From JBDKGV01 sp039798005 (GTDB lineage Bacteria; Fibrobacterota; Fibrobacteria; UBA5070): 35,266 nucleotides of DNA. The notes under the pieces are model-generated. The model was not told where the DNA came from and ran no database searches. It saw only the letters and a program-made list of their open reading frames with translations. The stretch covers positions 1 to 35,266 of the forward strand of contig JBDKGV010000005.1 of NCBI GenBank assembly GCA_039798005.1. Reading direction: 5' to 3'. Position numbers and translations under genes: made by a program. Of this stretch, positions 16,227 through 24,073 are shown piece after piece (positions within the stretch are counted from its first letter, which is position 1; every line of letters begins with the position of its first letter).

Positions 16227-17446
16227 CAGAATCTCCAGCCCGCATCGAGATAGAATCCAATGTCGAAGGTCTGGATGCTGGAGGGGAACCGCAGGGCGGC
16301 CTGCAATCCGGCCTCCCCGGAGATGCCCGGGGTTCCAGCCGGTTCGTAGCGTCCTCCCGAACGCCCCTCGATCCCGACATAGACTCCTCCTTCGCGGCCC
16401 TTGCCGGTCTTGGAAATCTCCGTGAAGCGTTCCACTCCCAGAAGTCCACCGGCGGCATTCACCAGCACCCAGGGCGATTCATTGGCGCCCAACCGGCGCT
16501 GCCAGCCCAAGCCGCCACCGACCTCCCCGACCCAGGCCTCGGTCTGCTTGGCGCCATCGAGCCTGGGGTCGCGCAAGCGAAGCGCCGCCCAATACTCCTT
16601 GTTCCAATCCTCCTCGGGCTCGTAGTAGACGGCTCCCCGACCCGAAAATCCGAACCCGGCCACGCCCCAGGTCAAGTCCAGATGCGCCAAGGTCCGGGTC
16701 GCAGCACTGGGCTTGTCCGTCGCGCGCTTGAGCGCATCGGTCCAGACGTCGGGCTCGGGGCCCGGCTCGCCCTTGGATTCCAGCGGCTGGGCACGACGCC
16801 AATCCTGATCGAGAAAGGCCAGCATCGCCTTGCGCAAGCTCAGACGCAGGAGTTCCGCCTGGTCCTCAGGGGTGTTCAAACCGTCACGATCGGCCCCCGC
16901 CTCGACCTCGGCGATCTTGCCCTGCCAATTCTCTTCATCCGCCAGGATGCGCAGGCGCACCTTGGCGCGCGCCTTGGCGGGGTTGGTGGTCGGAACCGAC
17001 CACGTCTCGAAGGACAGGATCTCCACCCGCACCGAGGCCATGGGCAGGGCCTTTGCCGTGTCCTTGCGGGTCGTGTCGGCAAGCGCCTTCACTGTCGAAT
17101 CCTTGACCAGGCCCTTCGCGCTGTCGGGCACCACCGCCAATTTGACGGATTCCGTCTTCACCGGTTCTGCGGCCGGGAACCAGCGCTTGAGCAGGTTCTC
17201 CACGGAGAGATCCACCGGATCGCTGGACCAGAGCACCATCCGCTCCTGGAACACGCCCACGGCCGTCGATCCCAGCAGGCGGACGTTGTTTTTCCCCAGC
17301 ACGCGCAGATCCTTGACCGACGTGATCTTCAATACGCCGGGGGCCAGACGCACCGAGTCGTCCTTGTACACTTTGACGGAATAGGTCGGAACATTCGCGG
17401 CCTGGACCAGGGCGGTCGCGGCCAGCAGCATTGGAAGCAGTCTCAT
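16226..17446 (-). CDS. Secreted protein of unknown function, probable outer-membrane barrel at the C-terminus
   Basis: A 406-residue protein I do not recognise. Residues 1-16 form a signal peptide (MRLLPMLLAATALVQA). The N-terminal half is mixed, with a Lys/Asp/Ser/Thr-rich stretch around 110-140. The C-terminal part (about 255-406) alternates short strands with Gly and aromatic residues (WGVAGFGFSGRGAVYYEPEEDW, GEVGGGLGWQRRL) and ends in IGFYLDAGWRF, a pattern typical of small outer-membrane barrels with a terminal Phe. It sits between a secreted unknown gene and the glycosyltransferase, in a likely operon. A role at the cell surface is an inference from export and context only. Confidence 0.75.
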   Translation of the reverse strand: MRLLPMLLAATALVQAANVPTYSVKVYKDDSVRLAPGVLKITSVKDLRVLGKNNVRLLGSTAVGVFQERMVLWSSDPVDLSVENLLKRWFPAAEPVKTESVKLAVVPDSAKGLVKDSTVKALADTTRKDTAKALPMASVRVEILSFETWSVPTTNPAKARAKVRLRILADEENWQGKIAEVEAGADRDGLNTPEDQAELLRLSLRKAMLAFLDQDWRRAQPLESKGEPGPEPDVWTDALKRATDKPSAATRTLAHLDLTWGVAGFGFSGRGAVYYEPEEDWNKEYWAALRLRDPRLDGAKQTEAWVGEVGGGLGWQRRLGANESPWVLVNAAGGLLGVERFTEISKTGKGREGGVYVGIEGRSGGRYEPAGTPGISGEAGLQAALRFPSSIQTFDIGFYLDAGWRF

Positions 17447-17489
17447 GCCCTCAAGATAGGCTCTTTTGCCCGATTGCGCCTCATGGTCG

Positions 17490-18203
17490 TCACGGGTTCC
17501 ATTCCTTCAGGGTGTCCAAGCACACGGGTGCTCCCGGCTCCACCCTCCACGTCGAATCCCGGTGGTTTTCATCGGCCGGATCGATCGGCGCCGCGCCATC
17601 CACCAGGCTCACCGTGCGCAAGGTCCGTCCGGTCAACAAGTCGTGTGACATCTCGATGATGACCCCCATCCCCCGGTGCATCGAGGATCCGCGAGTCCGC
17701 ACCAACCGCATGCAACCCTTCTGCAGGGCGAACACGAAATCCTCGTCGGATGTCCACCAAGATCCCCGGCTTGTCCAGAAGCGCTTGGACACCCACAATT
17801 CCCCATGGCCGATGGAAATGGAACCGACGGGGTCGTCCATGGCGGGATCCTCCATCGCCGGAAGAAAGTCGCGATTGCCGACCACGAGGCGGTAGTCCTT
17901 CCCCTGCGCCAAGGCCACGCCAAGGATCCGAACCTTGGTCAAGAATCCGGGATCGTCGGCGGCGAGGGAATCCCGCCTTTGCTGCAGACACAGGAAGGCA
18001 AGATCGGGTTTCCCGTCGCCGTTCAGATCGCCCTTTTCAACCCTTTCCAAGGTCCACCCCTTGGGGCAGAACCCCTTGGCGGACTTGGCATGCCTCACCA
18101 ACGACGGCGGCCCTGCGACGGGCGAATCCGCCGCAAAGACCGTGGCAAGGCAGGCACACAGGATCAGACGGACCGTCAAGGGCATGGAGAGTGAATTGAG
18201 CAT
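17490..18203 (-). CDS. Exported protein of unknown function with an FG-GAP-like calcium loop
   Basis: A 237-residue protein with an N-terminal signal segment (LTVRLILCACLATVFA). After it comes GDLNGDGKPDLAFLCL, matching the D-x-[DN]-x-D-G-x2-D calcium-binding loop of FG-GAP/VCBS repeats. Only one such repeat is clear, so a full propeller is unlikely. The rest (WWTSDEDFVFALQKGC, STWRVEPGAPVCLDTL) contains several Cys that could form disulfides. The start is uncertain between ATG 18203 and ATG 18185; neither has a clear ribosome-binding site. Longer upstream readings run into an intergenic repeat and are not credible. It leads a minus-strand set with the next two genes, 43 bases before the following one. 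Confidence 0.7.
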   Translation of the reverse strand: MLNSLSMPLTVRLILCACLATVFAADSPVAGPPSLVRHAKSAKGFCPKGWTLERVEKGDLNGDGKPDLAFLCLQQRRDSLAADDPGFLTKVRILGVALAQGKDYRLVVGNRDFLPAMEDPAMDDPVGSISIGHGELWVSKRFWTSRGSWWTSDEDFVFALQKGCMRLVRTRGSSMHRGMGVIIEMSHDLLTGRTLRTVSLVDGAAPIDPADENHRDSTWRVEPGAPVCLDTLKEWNP

Positions 18204-18210
18204 GGAGCCA

Positions 18211-18233
18211 GTTGTAAAGAAATACTTAACAAC
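18211..18233. promoter_or_regulatory. Inverted repeat just upstream of the 17490-18203 gene (candidate operator)
   Basis: GTTGTAAAG (18211-18219), a five-base spacer, then CTTAACAAC (18225-18233): eight of nine positions pair. It is AT-rich in a GC-rich setting and begins eight bases before the ATG at 18203, so it could be an operator overlapping the promoter or a leader hairpin controlling translation. Confidence 0.45.
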
Positions 18234-18264
18234 TGCCGCTGACCGGAGTGCAACCTCAAGGCCA

Positions 18265-18337
18265 TCGCGCCAGGGATGCCGGCTATGCCCAAGACCCCCG
18301 CGAAGCGGAGGCTTGGCAGGCAGCCCGCCCGGGCGCC
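18265..18337 (-). repeat. Interspersed intergenic repeat, copy 1 (short form)
   Basis: Read on the minus strand it carries the same left end (GGGCTGCCTGCCAAGCCTCC) and right end (GCCGGCATCCCTGGCGCG) as the copy at 19592-19716, with a shorter middle. It lies between the divergent exported-protein gene and ychF. Confidence 0.7.
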
Positions 18338-18447
18338 AGAGCCCTGCCAGCCTTGCTGTTTCTACCTTGTCACCCGTTATCGGTGGTGCCGCATCCCTCA
18401 TGGATGCCGCTGCGCCTGTTCAGGTCATTTGCAGAAGGAAAAGCGAA

Positions 18448-19542
18448 ATGGGAATCCAGTGCGGAATCGTCGGACTGCCGAACGTCGGCAAGTCCACCAT
18501 CTTCAACGCCATCACCGCCGCCGGTGCCCAGGCCGCCAACTACCCCTTCTGCACCATCGAGCCCAACGTCGGCACCGTGACCGTGCCGGACAAGCGCATC
18601 GACCGCCTGGCTGAGGTCGTGAAGCCCCGCAACATCCAGAAGGCCGTGATGCAGTTCGTGGACATCGCAGGCCTGGTGCGCGGCGCGTCCAAGGGCGAAG
18701 GGTTGGGCAACCAGTTCCTGTCGCACATCCGCGAGGTGGATGCCGTGCTGCACGTGGTCCGTTGCTTCGACGACAACGACGTGACCCACGTGGAAGGCGG
18801 CATCGACCCTGTGCGCGACATCGGCATCATCGACACCGAGCTGTGCCTCAAGGACATGGACTCGGTGGAAAAGCGCAAGAACAAGGACGAGAAGGTCGCC
18901 CGCTCCGGCGACAACAAGGCGAAGCTTGCCGTGACGGTCTGGGAGAAGGTGTACGCCCGTCTGAACGAAGGCCAGTGCGTGCGCGGCATCGAGCTTTCCG
19001 AGGACGAGACCGAGATCCTCAAGGAACTGCAGCTCCTGACGGCCAAGCCCGTGCTGTACGCCTGCAACGTGCATGAGAACGACCTGCCCGACGGCAACGC
19101 CTACGTGGACGCCGTGCGCGCCCATGCCGCCACCGAAGGCGCCGGCGTGGTGGTCATCTCCGGCAAGATCGAAGAAGAGATCTCGCAGCTTGAGCCCGCC
19201 GAGAAGGTCGAGTTCCTCAAGGACCTGGGTCTGGAGGAATCGGGCCTTGACCAGGTGATCCGCGCCGGTTACGCATTGCTTGGCCTGCAGACCTACTTCA
19301 CCGCCGGCGTGCAGGAAGTGCGCGCCTGGACCTTCCGCAAGGGCTGGAAAGGCCCGGCCTGCGCCGGCGTCATCCACACCGACTTCGAGCGCGGCTTCAT
19401 CCGCGCCGAGACCATCGGCTGGAAGGACTTCGAGACCCACGGCACCCAGGCCGCCTGCAAGGAGAAGGGCCTGATGCGCTCCGAAGGCAAGGAATACGTC
19501 GTCAACGACGGCGACATCCTGAACTTCCTCTTCAACGTCTAA
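18448..19542 (+). CDS. ychF: YchF, ribosome-associated Obg-family ATPase
   Basis: A 364-residue cytoplasmic P-loop NTPase of the universal Obg/YchF group, which binds ribosomes and hydrolyses ATP rather than GTP. G1 is GLPNVGKST (9-17). The switch regions hold NYPFCTIEPNVG and DIAGLVRGASKGEGLGNQFL. The G4 position reads NVHEND (NxxE), the change that gives YchF its ATP preference. A helical coiled-coil insertion lies around 130-205. The C-terminal TGS domain includes LQTYFTAGVQEVRAWTF and HTDFERGFIRAE. Length and motifs are normal. The ATG at 18448 follows an AGAAGGAAAA ribosome-binding site. It is monocistronic, with its own terminator. Confidence 0.97.
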   Translation: MGIQCGIVGLPNVGKSTIFNAITAAGAQAANYPFCTIEPNVGTVTVPDKRIDRLAEVVKPRNIQKAVMQFVDIAGLVRGASKGEGLGNQFLSHIREVDAVLHVVRCFDDNDVTHVEGGIDPVRDIGIIDTELCLKDMDSVEKRKNKDEKVARSGDNKAKLAVTVWEKVYARLNEGQCVRGIELSEDETEILKELQLLTAKPVLYACNVHENDLPDGNAYVDAVRAHAATEGAGVVVISGKIEEEISQLEPAEKVEFLKDLGLEESGLDQVIRAGYALLGLQTYFTAGVQEVRAWTFRKGWKGPACAGVIHTDFERGFIRAETIGWKDFETHGTQAACKEKGLMRSEGKEYVVNDGDILNFLFNV

Positions 19543-19555
19543 GACAGATTCTGAC

Positions 19556-19585
19556 AAAAGGTCGGGGCGCAAGTCCCGGCCTTTT
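19556..19585 (+). terminator. Intrinsic terminator of ychF
   Basis: Stem AAAAGGTCGGG (19556-19566) with CCCGGCCTTTT (19575-19585), one G-T wobble, eight-base loop. The A-rich left arm makes it likely bidirectional, serving the convergent lyase gene as well. A GACAGATTCTGACA tract immediately precedes it. Confidence 0.82.
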
Positions 19586-19591
19586 CGTTTG

Positions 19592-19716
19592 GGGCGCCTC
19601 CCCGCCTGACGGCGGGGCCGGGCTGCCTGCCAAGCCTCCGCACCCCCAAAACGTGCGGAGCGCGACAATCCGGGGCTGCGGGGGTCTTGGGCCTGACGGC
19701 CGGCATCCCTGGCGCG
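19592..19716 (+). repeat. Interspersed intergenic repeat, copy 2 (multi-hairpin)
   Basis: It begins GGGCGCC and contains CCCCGCC-TGAC-GGCGGGG, then GGGCTGCCTGCCAAGCCTCC, a perfect hairpin CTCCGCAC/GTGCGGAG, and the right end GCCGGCATCCCTGGCGCG. It occupies the convergent gap between ychF and the pectate lyase gene, where no gene is present. Confidence 0.72.
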
Positions 19717-19758
19717 TTGGCGCGAGCGTCGCCGACCGACGCCCCACCGGTCCGTCGG

Positions 19759-21321
19759 TCAGAGCCCGGCGATCCCCAACGTCTTCCAAGGACGACCGTC
19801 GCGCTCCACCAGCACGATGGCCAGGCGCGCACGGTTTGCGGGAACGCGCACCGTCCGGACTCCCGCCGCAAGATCGAAGCGCAAGGGACTCGACAGATTC
19901 CGTCCTGAGGGATCGATCACCGTCACCTTCAAGGACGAGGCCTCGGGAAGGTCCACGGTCAGGTCCACGGCTCCGCTTTTCCATAGGACGGATTCTGTCA
20001 TTTTTCCGGCATCGGCGAGCCCCGTTGTCCCGGGCACAGTCTCGAAGGCACCCAAGTCGGGGGCCACGCCCTGGAAGGGCAGGCCGATGTTGAGGCCCTT
20101 GTCGATGAGGTCGCTGCTGGAAACCAGCCTCGCAAACCCGTTGTCCGGCAAGCCACCGCCGGCTTGACGCGCCGCCGCCGCCCCCGCCTCGGTCGTATCC
20201 ATGAAGTCCGCCGCATTGGCGGTGACGGAAAGCTGCCAACTGTTGTTCTTCAGAATCGCTCCCGGCGAGAACTCGAACCCGGTTCCCGATTTCGGGCTGA
20301 ACGAGATGTTGTTGGTGAACTCGTTGGTCGAACCGGTGGCGTCGAGCTCGAACATGAAGTTGTAGCCGTTGTTCCAAGCCGCGCTGTTGCGCACGACCAC
20401 CCCGCCTTTGTGGCTGTTCTGATCGAAGCCCTTGAGCGAACGGAACCGGTTGTTGAAGGCCACGCAGCGCGTCACGACATGCTGCCCCTTGGAATCGCCC
20501 CCGGTGCCGTTGCCGCCCAGCTTGATGCCGTTGCCGTTGCCGGAGAAGGAACTCATCTTCGTGCCCTTGAGCGCGAGGTAGATCGAGTCGAAGTGAGTCT
20601 GGTCGCCGTTGTGCCAGCTCCAGCAATCGGTGATCTCCACGCCCCAGTCGGTCTCGTAGAGGTCCCAGCCGTCGTCGGAATTGTGCCAGGCTCGGCACCC
20701 CCGGAACACGTTCCCCTTGCCGTTGTGCATCTTGCAGGCGAACCCGTCGGCGTTGCCGCCCTTGGTGTCCGGGTCGAAGTTCATGTACGAGTCGCAGTTG
20801 ACGATCTCGTTGAAGGCGCAGTTCAGCCCGTCGGGATTGACCGTCTCGTGCGCAAAGCCCAACTGGATTCCGCTGTCCTTGTTGTGATGGAGCACGCAGC
20901 GCTCGATCCGGTTGTGGCTTCCCTCGATCTTGATGCCGTTGTCCCCGGCGAAGCGGATCTCCAGCCCCTCGATATGCCACCAGTCGCCTTGGAGCAGGAT
21001 GCCACGACTGCTTGTGGCATAGGGCTGCGTCGAGTAGTCCAAGACGGGCTTGGCACCGGCTGCGGCGACCAGGTGCTTGCGTTTGCCCTCGGCGCCGTTG
21101 TTGTTCGAATCGATGGCGATCGTGGTCGCAAGACGGTAGATCCCGTCGGTGACGAGGATCGTATCACCCGCAGCCACCTTGAGGACCGCCGTGGCGATAT
21201 CCAGCGGCGATGCATTGGTTCCGGCTCCGGCGGATGTCCCGCCAGGGGCCACCACCAGATGCCCGGCATGGGCACCGACCGCAAGCAACATGGCAAGGAG
21301 CAACAGATGGAATGCACGCAC
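19759..21321 (-). CDS. Secreted family 9 pectate lyase with C-terminal sorting-like domain (PL9, copy 1)
   Basis: A 520-residue parallel beta-helix polysaccharide lyase that would cleave pectate by calcium-dependent beta-elimination outside the cell. Residues 1-19 are a signal peptide. The helix core (about 25-400) has the PL9 hallmarks ADGF, CRAWHNSDDGWD and GNGNGIKLGG. By position these give calcium ligands D192, D216, D217 and D220 and the catalytic-base lysine K267, matching the set known in Dickeya Pel9A. The last ~75 residues (VTVIDPSGRNLSS to ERDGRPWKTLGIAGL) resemble a type IX secretion sorting domain. The start is a GTG at 21321 with GAGG upstream; longer readings overlap the next gene and lack a signal peptide at the N-terminus. 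It lies 41 bases after the second PL9 gene, in the same operon. Confidence 0.88.
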   Translation of the reverse strand: MRAFHLLLLAMLLAVGAHAGHLVVAPGGTSAGAGTNASPLDIATAVLKVAAGDTILVTDGIYRLATTIAIDSNNNGAEGKRKHLVAAAGAKPVLDYSTQPYATSSRGILLQGDWWHIEGLEIRFAGDNGIKIEGSHNRIERCVLHHNKDSGIQLGFAHETVNPDGLNCAFNEIVNCDSYMNFDPDTKGGNADGFACKMHNGKGNVFRGCRAWHNSDDGWDLYETDWGVEITDCWSWHNGDQTHFDSIYLALKGTKMSSFSGNGNGIKLGGNGTGGDSKGQHVVTRCVAFNNRFRSLKGFDQNSHKGGVVVRNSAAWNNGYNFMFELDATGSTNEFTNNISFSPKSGTGFEFSPGAILKNNSWQLSVTANAADFMDTTEAGAAAARQAGGGLPDNGFARLVSSSDLIDKGLNIGLPFQGVAPDLGAFETVPGTTGLADAGKMTESVLWKSGAVDLTVDLPEASSLKVTVIDPSGRNLSSPLRFDLAAGVRTVRVPANRARLAIVLVERDGRPWKTLGIAGL

Positions 21322-21362
21322 GGCAGGACCTCGAGGGAAGGAAGGATGCGGATCAGGGAAGA

Positions 21363-22877
21363 TCAGTGCTTTGCCAGGGTCGACCGCAGCCACGGCGCCC
21401 CGTCGCGCTCCAGTACGGCAAAGGCCACGCCGCGCGCCGTCCAGGGCAAGGCCAGCGCGTGCTCGCCCGTGCTCAAGGTCCGTTCGATCCTTGACAAAAT
21501 CTGTCCGTCCACCGCGACCAGACTCAACCGCACCGTCGCATCCCCGTCCAACCGGAACTCCGCCTGCAACTGCCCGTTCCTGAAGCCGACCATGGCTTTG
21601 CGCCCCGGCACCTGAACGGTGAGTCCAGTCGTCCCGGGCACCGACTCGAAGGCGCCCAGGTCGGGGGCCTTGCCAAGGAAGGAAAGCCCTGCGTTCGTTC
21701 CCGCATCGATCAGCTTGCTGCCGGTCTTCAGGCGCAGGAAGGCGCTGGCCGGGATCGATCCGTCGTCGTTGCGGGCCGGGAGCGCCAGGGAGACGTCGGT
21801 GCTCAGGAAGTCGCTCGCCGCGGCACTCAAGCTGTTCCATGTGTTGGTGGTCGAGGTGGCGGTGGTGATCTGGTCGGCGCTGCCCGGCGAGAGCGAGATG
21901 TTGTTGGTGAACACGTTCTTCTCACCCGCGGCGAGGGTCGCGGCGAACGAGTAGTTCTGCGTCCCGTTCTTGTAGGAGGTGCAGTTCTTCAGGGTGATCC
22001 CGCCGGTATTGCTGTTCTGGTCGAAGCCGCGGGCCTTGTTCCCGAAGGCCACGCAATTGCGCAGCACGTTCCTCTGGATCTGGCCAAGGCCTCCGATCTT
22101 GAAGCCGTTGCCGTTCATGGCGGTGTTGGAGCGCGAGTCCTTCGGATCGCCGTGGTACCAGCCGCTGGTGGCCGCCCAGCAGCTGTCGAGAGTCACGAAC
22201 TCGGGGCTGTCGAACGTGTCGTAGCCGTCGTCCGAGTTGCCCCAGGCGCGGCAGCCGACCAGCTTGTTGCCCGCCCCCATGGTCTGCTTGATGGCAAACC
22301 CGTCGGACATCGACCCGGTCTTCTTGGGATCGTAGTTGTCGTACGAGTCCACGTTGCGCAGCAGGGTGTTCGAGCCCCCCTTGTTCACCTCCACCCCCGA
22401 GTTGCGGTTGTTGTAGAACTTGCAATTGTCGAAGGTGTTGTGATCGCCCGTCACGTAGGTGCCTTGGTAGCCGGCGCGCGTCACGTCGATGCGCTCGAAG
22501 GTCCACCAGCTTCCCGTGAGCGAGATGCCGTAGCTGTCCTGGAAGTAGGTGTCCTCGGGGAACCCGAAGTCAAGGACCGCGCGCCCCACCGGGCTGCGCA
22601 CCACGATGGGGGCCGCTTGGGTGGCCTTCACCGCACAGACCAGGCTGTTCTTGGCCCCTGCGGTGTAGGGGATCGCATACGTGCCCGGTTTCAAGAGCAG
22701 CGAATCGCCCGCCACCAGTTTCTTGATGACCGACACGATGTCCAACGGTGCGGCTTCGGTGCCCGCATTGGCGCTTTTCCCGGTCGGTGCGGCCCACAAT
22801 GTGGTCGCTTGGGCCGTCGTCGCACCGAAGCAGCCGATTCCGGCCATTCCGATCCAAAGTGCTGTTCCAATCTTCAC
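21363..22877 (-). CDS. Secreted family 9 pectate lyase with C-terminal sorting-like domain (PL9, copy 2)
   Basis: A 504-residue relative of the downstream lyase. The signal peptide is residues 1-25 (ending TTAQATT). The beta-helix core includes SMSDGF, CRAWGNSDDGYD and MNGNGFKIGG, giving D192, D216, D217, D220 and catalytic-base K260, so all PL9 active-site residues are present. The core ends with a DLGAFESVPGTTG motif, followed by a C-terminal ~80-residue beta domain (LVAVDGQILSRIERTL to LERDGAPWLRSTLAKH) similar to that of its partner and to type IX sorting domains. It lies between the expansin-like gene (104-base gap) and the other lyase. The two lyases may differ in attack mode or substrate methylation, which the sequence does not show. 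Confidence 0.88.
   Translation of the reverse strand: MKIGTALWIGMAGIGCFGATTAQATTLWAAPTGKSANAGTEAAPLDIVSVIKKLVAGDSLLLKPGTYAIPYTAGAKNSLVCAVKATQAAPIVVRSPVGRAVLDFGFPEDTYFQDSYGISLTGSWWTFERIDVTRAGYQGTYVTGDHNTFDNCKFYNNRNSGVEVNKGGSNTLLRNVDSYDNYDPKKTGSMSDGFAIKQTMGAGNKLVGCRAWGNSDDGYDTFDSPEFVTLDSCWAATSGWYHGDPKDSRSNTAMNGNGFKIGGLGQIQRNVLRNCVAFGNKARGFDQNSNTGGITLKNCTSYKNGTQNYSFAATLAAGEKNVFTNNISLSPGSADQITTATSTTNTWNSLSAAASDFLSTDVSLALPARNDDGSIPASAFLRLKTGSKLIDAGTNAGLSFLGKAPDLGAFESVPGTTGLTVQVPGRKAMVGFRNGQLQAEFRLDGDATVRLSLVAVDGQILSRIERTLSTGEHALALPWTARGVAFAVLERDGAPWLRSTLAKH
21492..21505. repeat. Dispersed dyad motif TGACA-N6-GTC, intragenic site
   Basis: TGACAAAATCTGTC. In the minus-strand lyase it encodes Gly-Gln-Ile-Leu-Ser with GGA CAG ATT TTG TCA, an A/T-ending codon run that is unusual in this gene. 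Confidence 0.45.
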
Positions 22878-22981
22878 GAGTCCCCTCCGTACGCTGACAT
22901 CTTCACGGAAGGTATCGCGGCTCCCGGATCCCCGTGCCGTGATCGCGACGACTCCCGTTGAACTCGAGTCAACGCCCTGAT

Positions 22982-23830
22982 CTAGCGGAGGGTGTCAAAC
23001 GCCAGATTGGTATCAGGTCGCGACAGGGAGCGGGTCATCAGGCTCAACGAGTGCACCCGACCATCGCGGGTCCAGGCCTCCAGCACGCGGGGCGTGGTGG
23101 AATCGGACAGGATCGGCGTCGGGACCTTGAAGAAATTCTCCGCCTCCGTGGCCCAGGTCAGCGTATCCCATGCCCCAAGCGAGGTGGCAGGTCGCAAACG
23201 CATCCCCAGCACCGCAGCCGTCGGGTTGCGCACCTGCACCAGCGACCACCAGGCGTTGCTCCCCCCTTTCACATGCAGCGCGGCTGGCCCGTCGAAGACG
23301 CCGGTTTCACCGACACAGGACACGAAGCGCCATGATCCGCTGTAGCGCCCCGCTTGAGCCCCCATGAGTTCGGTGGCCGGCGCCCCGCCCAGGTCGATGC
23401 CGCAGTTGCCGTCCGGACATTTGTCCACGATGCGGGCGACGGTGCGCTTCCATCCGTCCGCGGTGCGGGCCTTGATCTCCACACACTGCCCACAGATTTT
23501 CCCGCCCTGCCACTGGCCCCGGAGGTCTCCCGGCAGCAGGTTCACCTGAATGGCCGCGTAGTGGGTGATGCCCGTCTCCCCGTAATTGCACGCGCCACCG
23601 CTGGAAGGCTTGGCGTTGTTCACCCCGCCATAGGTCGTGACATCGCCATGACCTCCGGTATCGGAGACGACAGGCGTGGTGGGTGTCGCGGCATCGCAAT
23701 GGCCCAGGCACGCACCGGAGGTGTCGAGACTGGCCAAAGGGCTTGGAGCCGGGACCGGGGCAACCGTGGTCGCCTCATGGCCACACCCCGTCAGAAGCCA
23801 CACGCAGGACACCGCCAAAAATCGTCGCAT
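22982..23830 (-). CDS. Expansin-like cell-wall-loosening lipoprotein
   Basis: A 282-residue exported lipoprotein. The lipobox LTGC places the lipidated Cys at residue 16, followed by a Pro/Ala/Thr-rich linker. Residues ~62-172 form an expansin D1 double-psi barrel (TTYGGVNNAKPSSGGACNYG, CGQCVEIKAR, VARIVDKCPDGNCGIDLGG, SWRFVSC) with acidic residues D136 and D146 where expansins keep theirs. Residues ~183-275 resemble the D2/CBM63 domain, with the aromatic pair W194-W195 in NAWWSLVQVRN. Expansins loosen cellulose/matrix contacts without hydrolysis. The start is the ATG at 23830, giving an ideal lipoprotein signal; upstream sequence is not signal-like. It heads an operon with two pectate lyases. 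Surface tethering by lipid is a notable variation on the normally free secreted form. Confidence 0.82.
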   Translation of the reverse strand: MRRFLAVSCVWLLTGCGHEATTVAPVPAPSPLASLDTSGACLGHCDAATPTTPVVSDTGGHGDVTTYGGVNNAKPSSGGACNYGETGITHYAAIQVNLLPGDLRGQWQGGKICGQCVEIKARTADGWKRTVARIVDKCPDGNCGIDLGGAPATELMGAQAGRYSGSWRFVSCVGETGVFDGPAALHVKGGSNAWWSLVQVRNPTAAVLGMRLRPATSLGAWDTLTWATEAENFFKVPTPILSDSTTPRVLEAWTRDGRVHSLSLMTRSLSRPDTNLAFDTLR

Positions 23831-24073
23831 GTCCAAGAAGGTACCGTCACCACAAGCCAACGCGCCACGCGTTCCTGCCCCGGACCCCACAGCCGTCCTG
23901 AAAGGATGGCGAGGAGGCCCGATGAGCACCCTTGGCAGGGCACCATGGACAGCCGGGTGCGAGCAGGGCAGGAAAAGGGCCCCAAGAAAATTCACCCAGT
24001 CAGTGGTTGATTCACCGCCAAACCCCTATCTTGGATTTGAGAGTCTTTTTTCATTCAACCTGTGGAGCCAGCC

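Noticed and set aside
18370..19668. A 432-codon frame antisense to ychF that includes repeat sequence
   Set aside because: YchF on the plus strand is unambiguous; the antisense frame is a by-product of codon bias and runs through the terminator and repeat.
24009..24040. TAnnTT-type promoter elements upstream of the 24074 gene, aroE and the FGE-like gene
   Set aside because: TATCTT, TACCTT and TACATT occur at roughly suitable places, but spacing to any -35 element is inconsistent and the pattern is too short to support without transcript ends.
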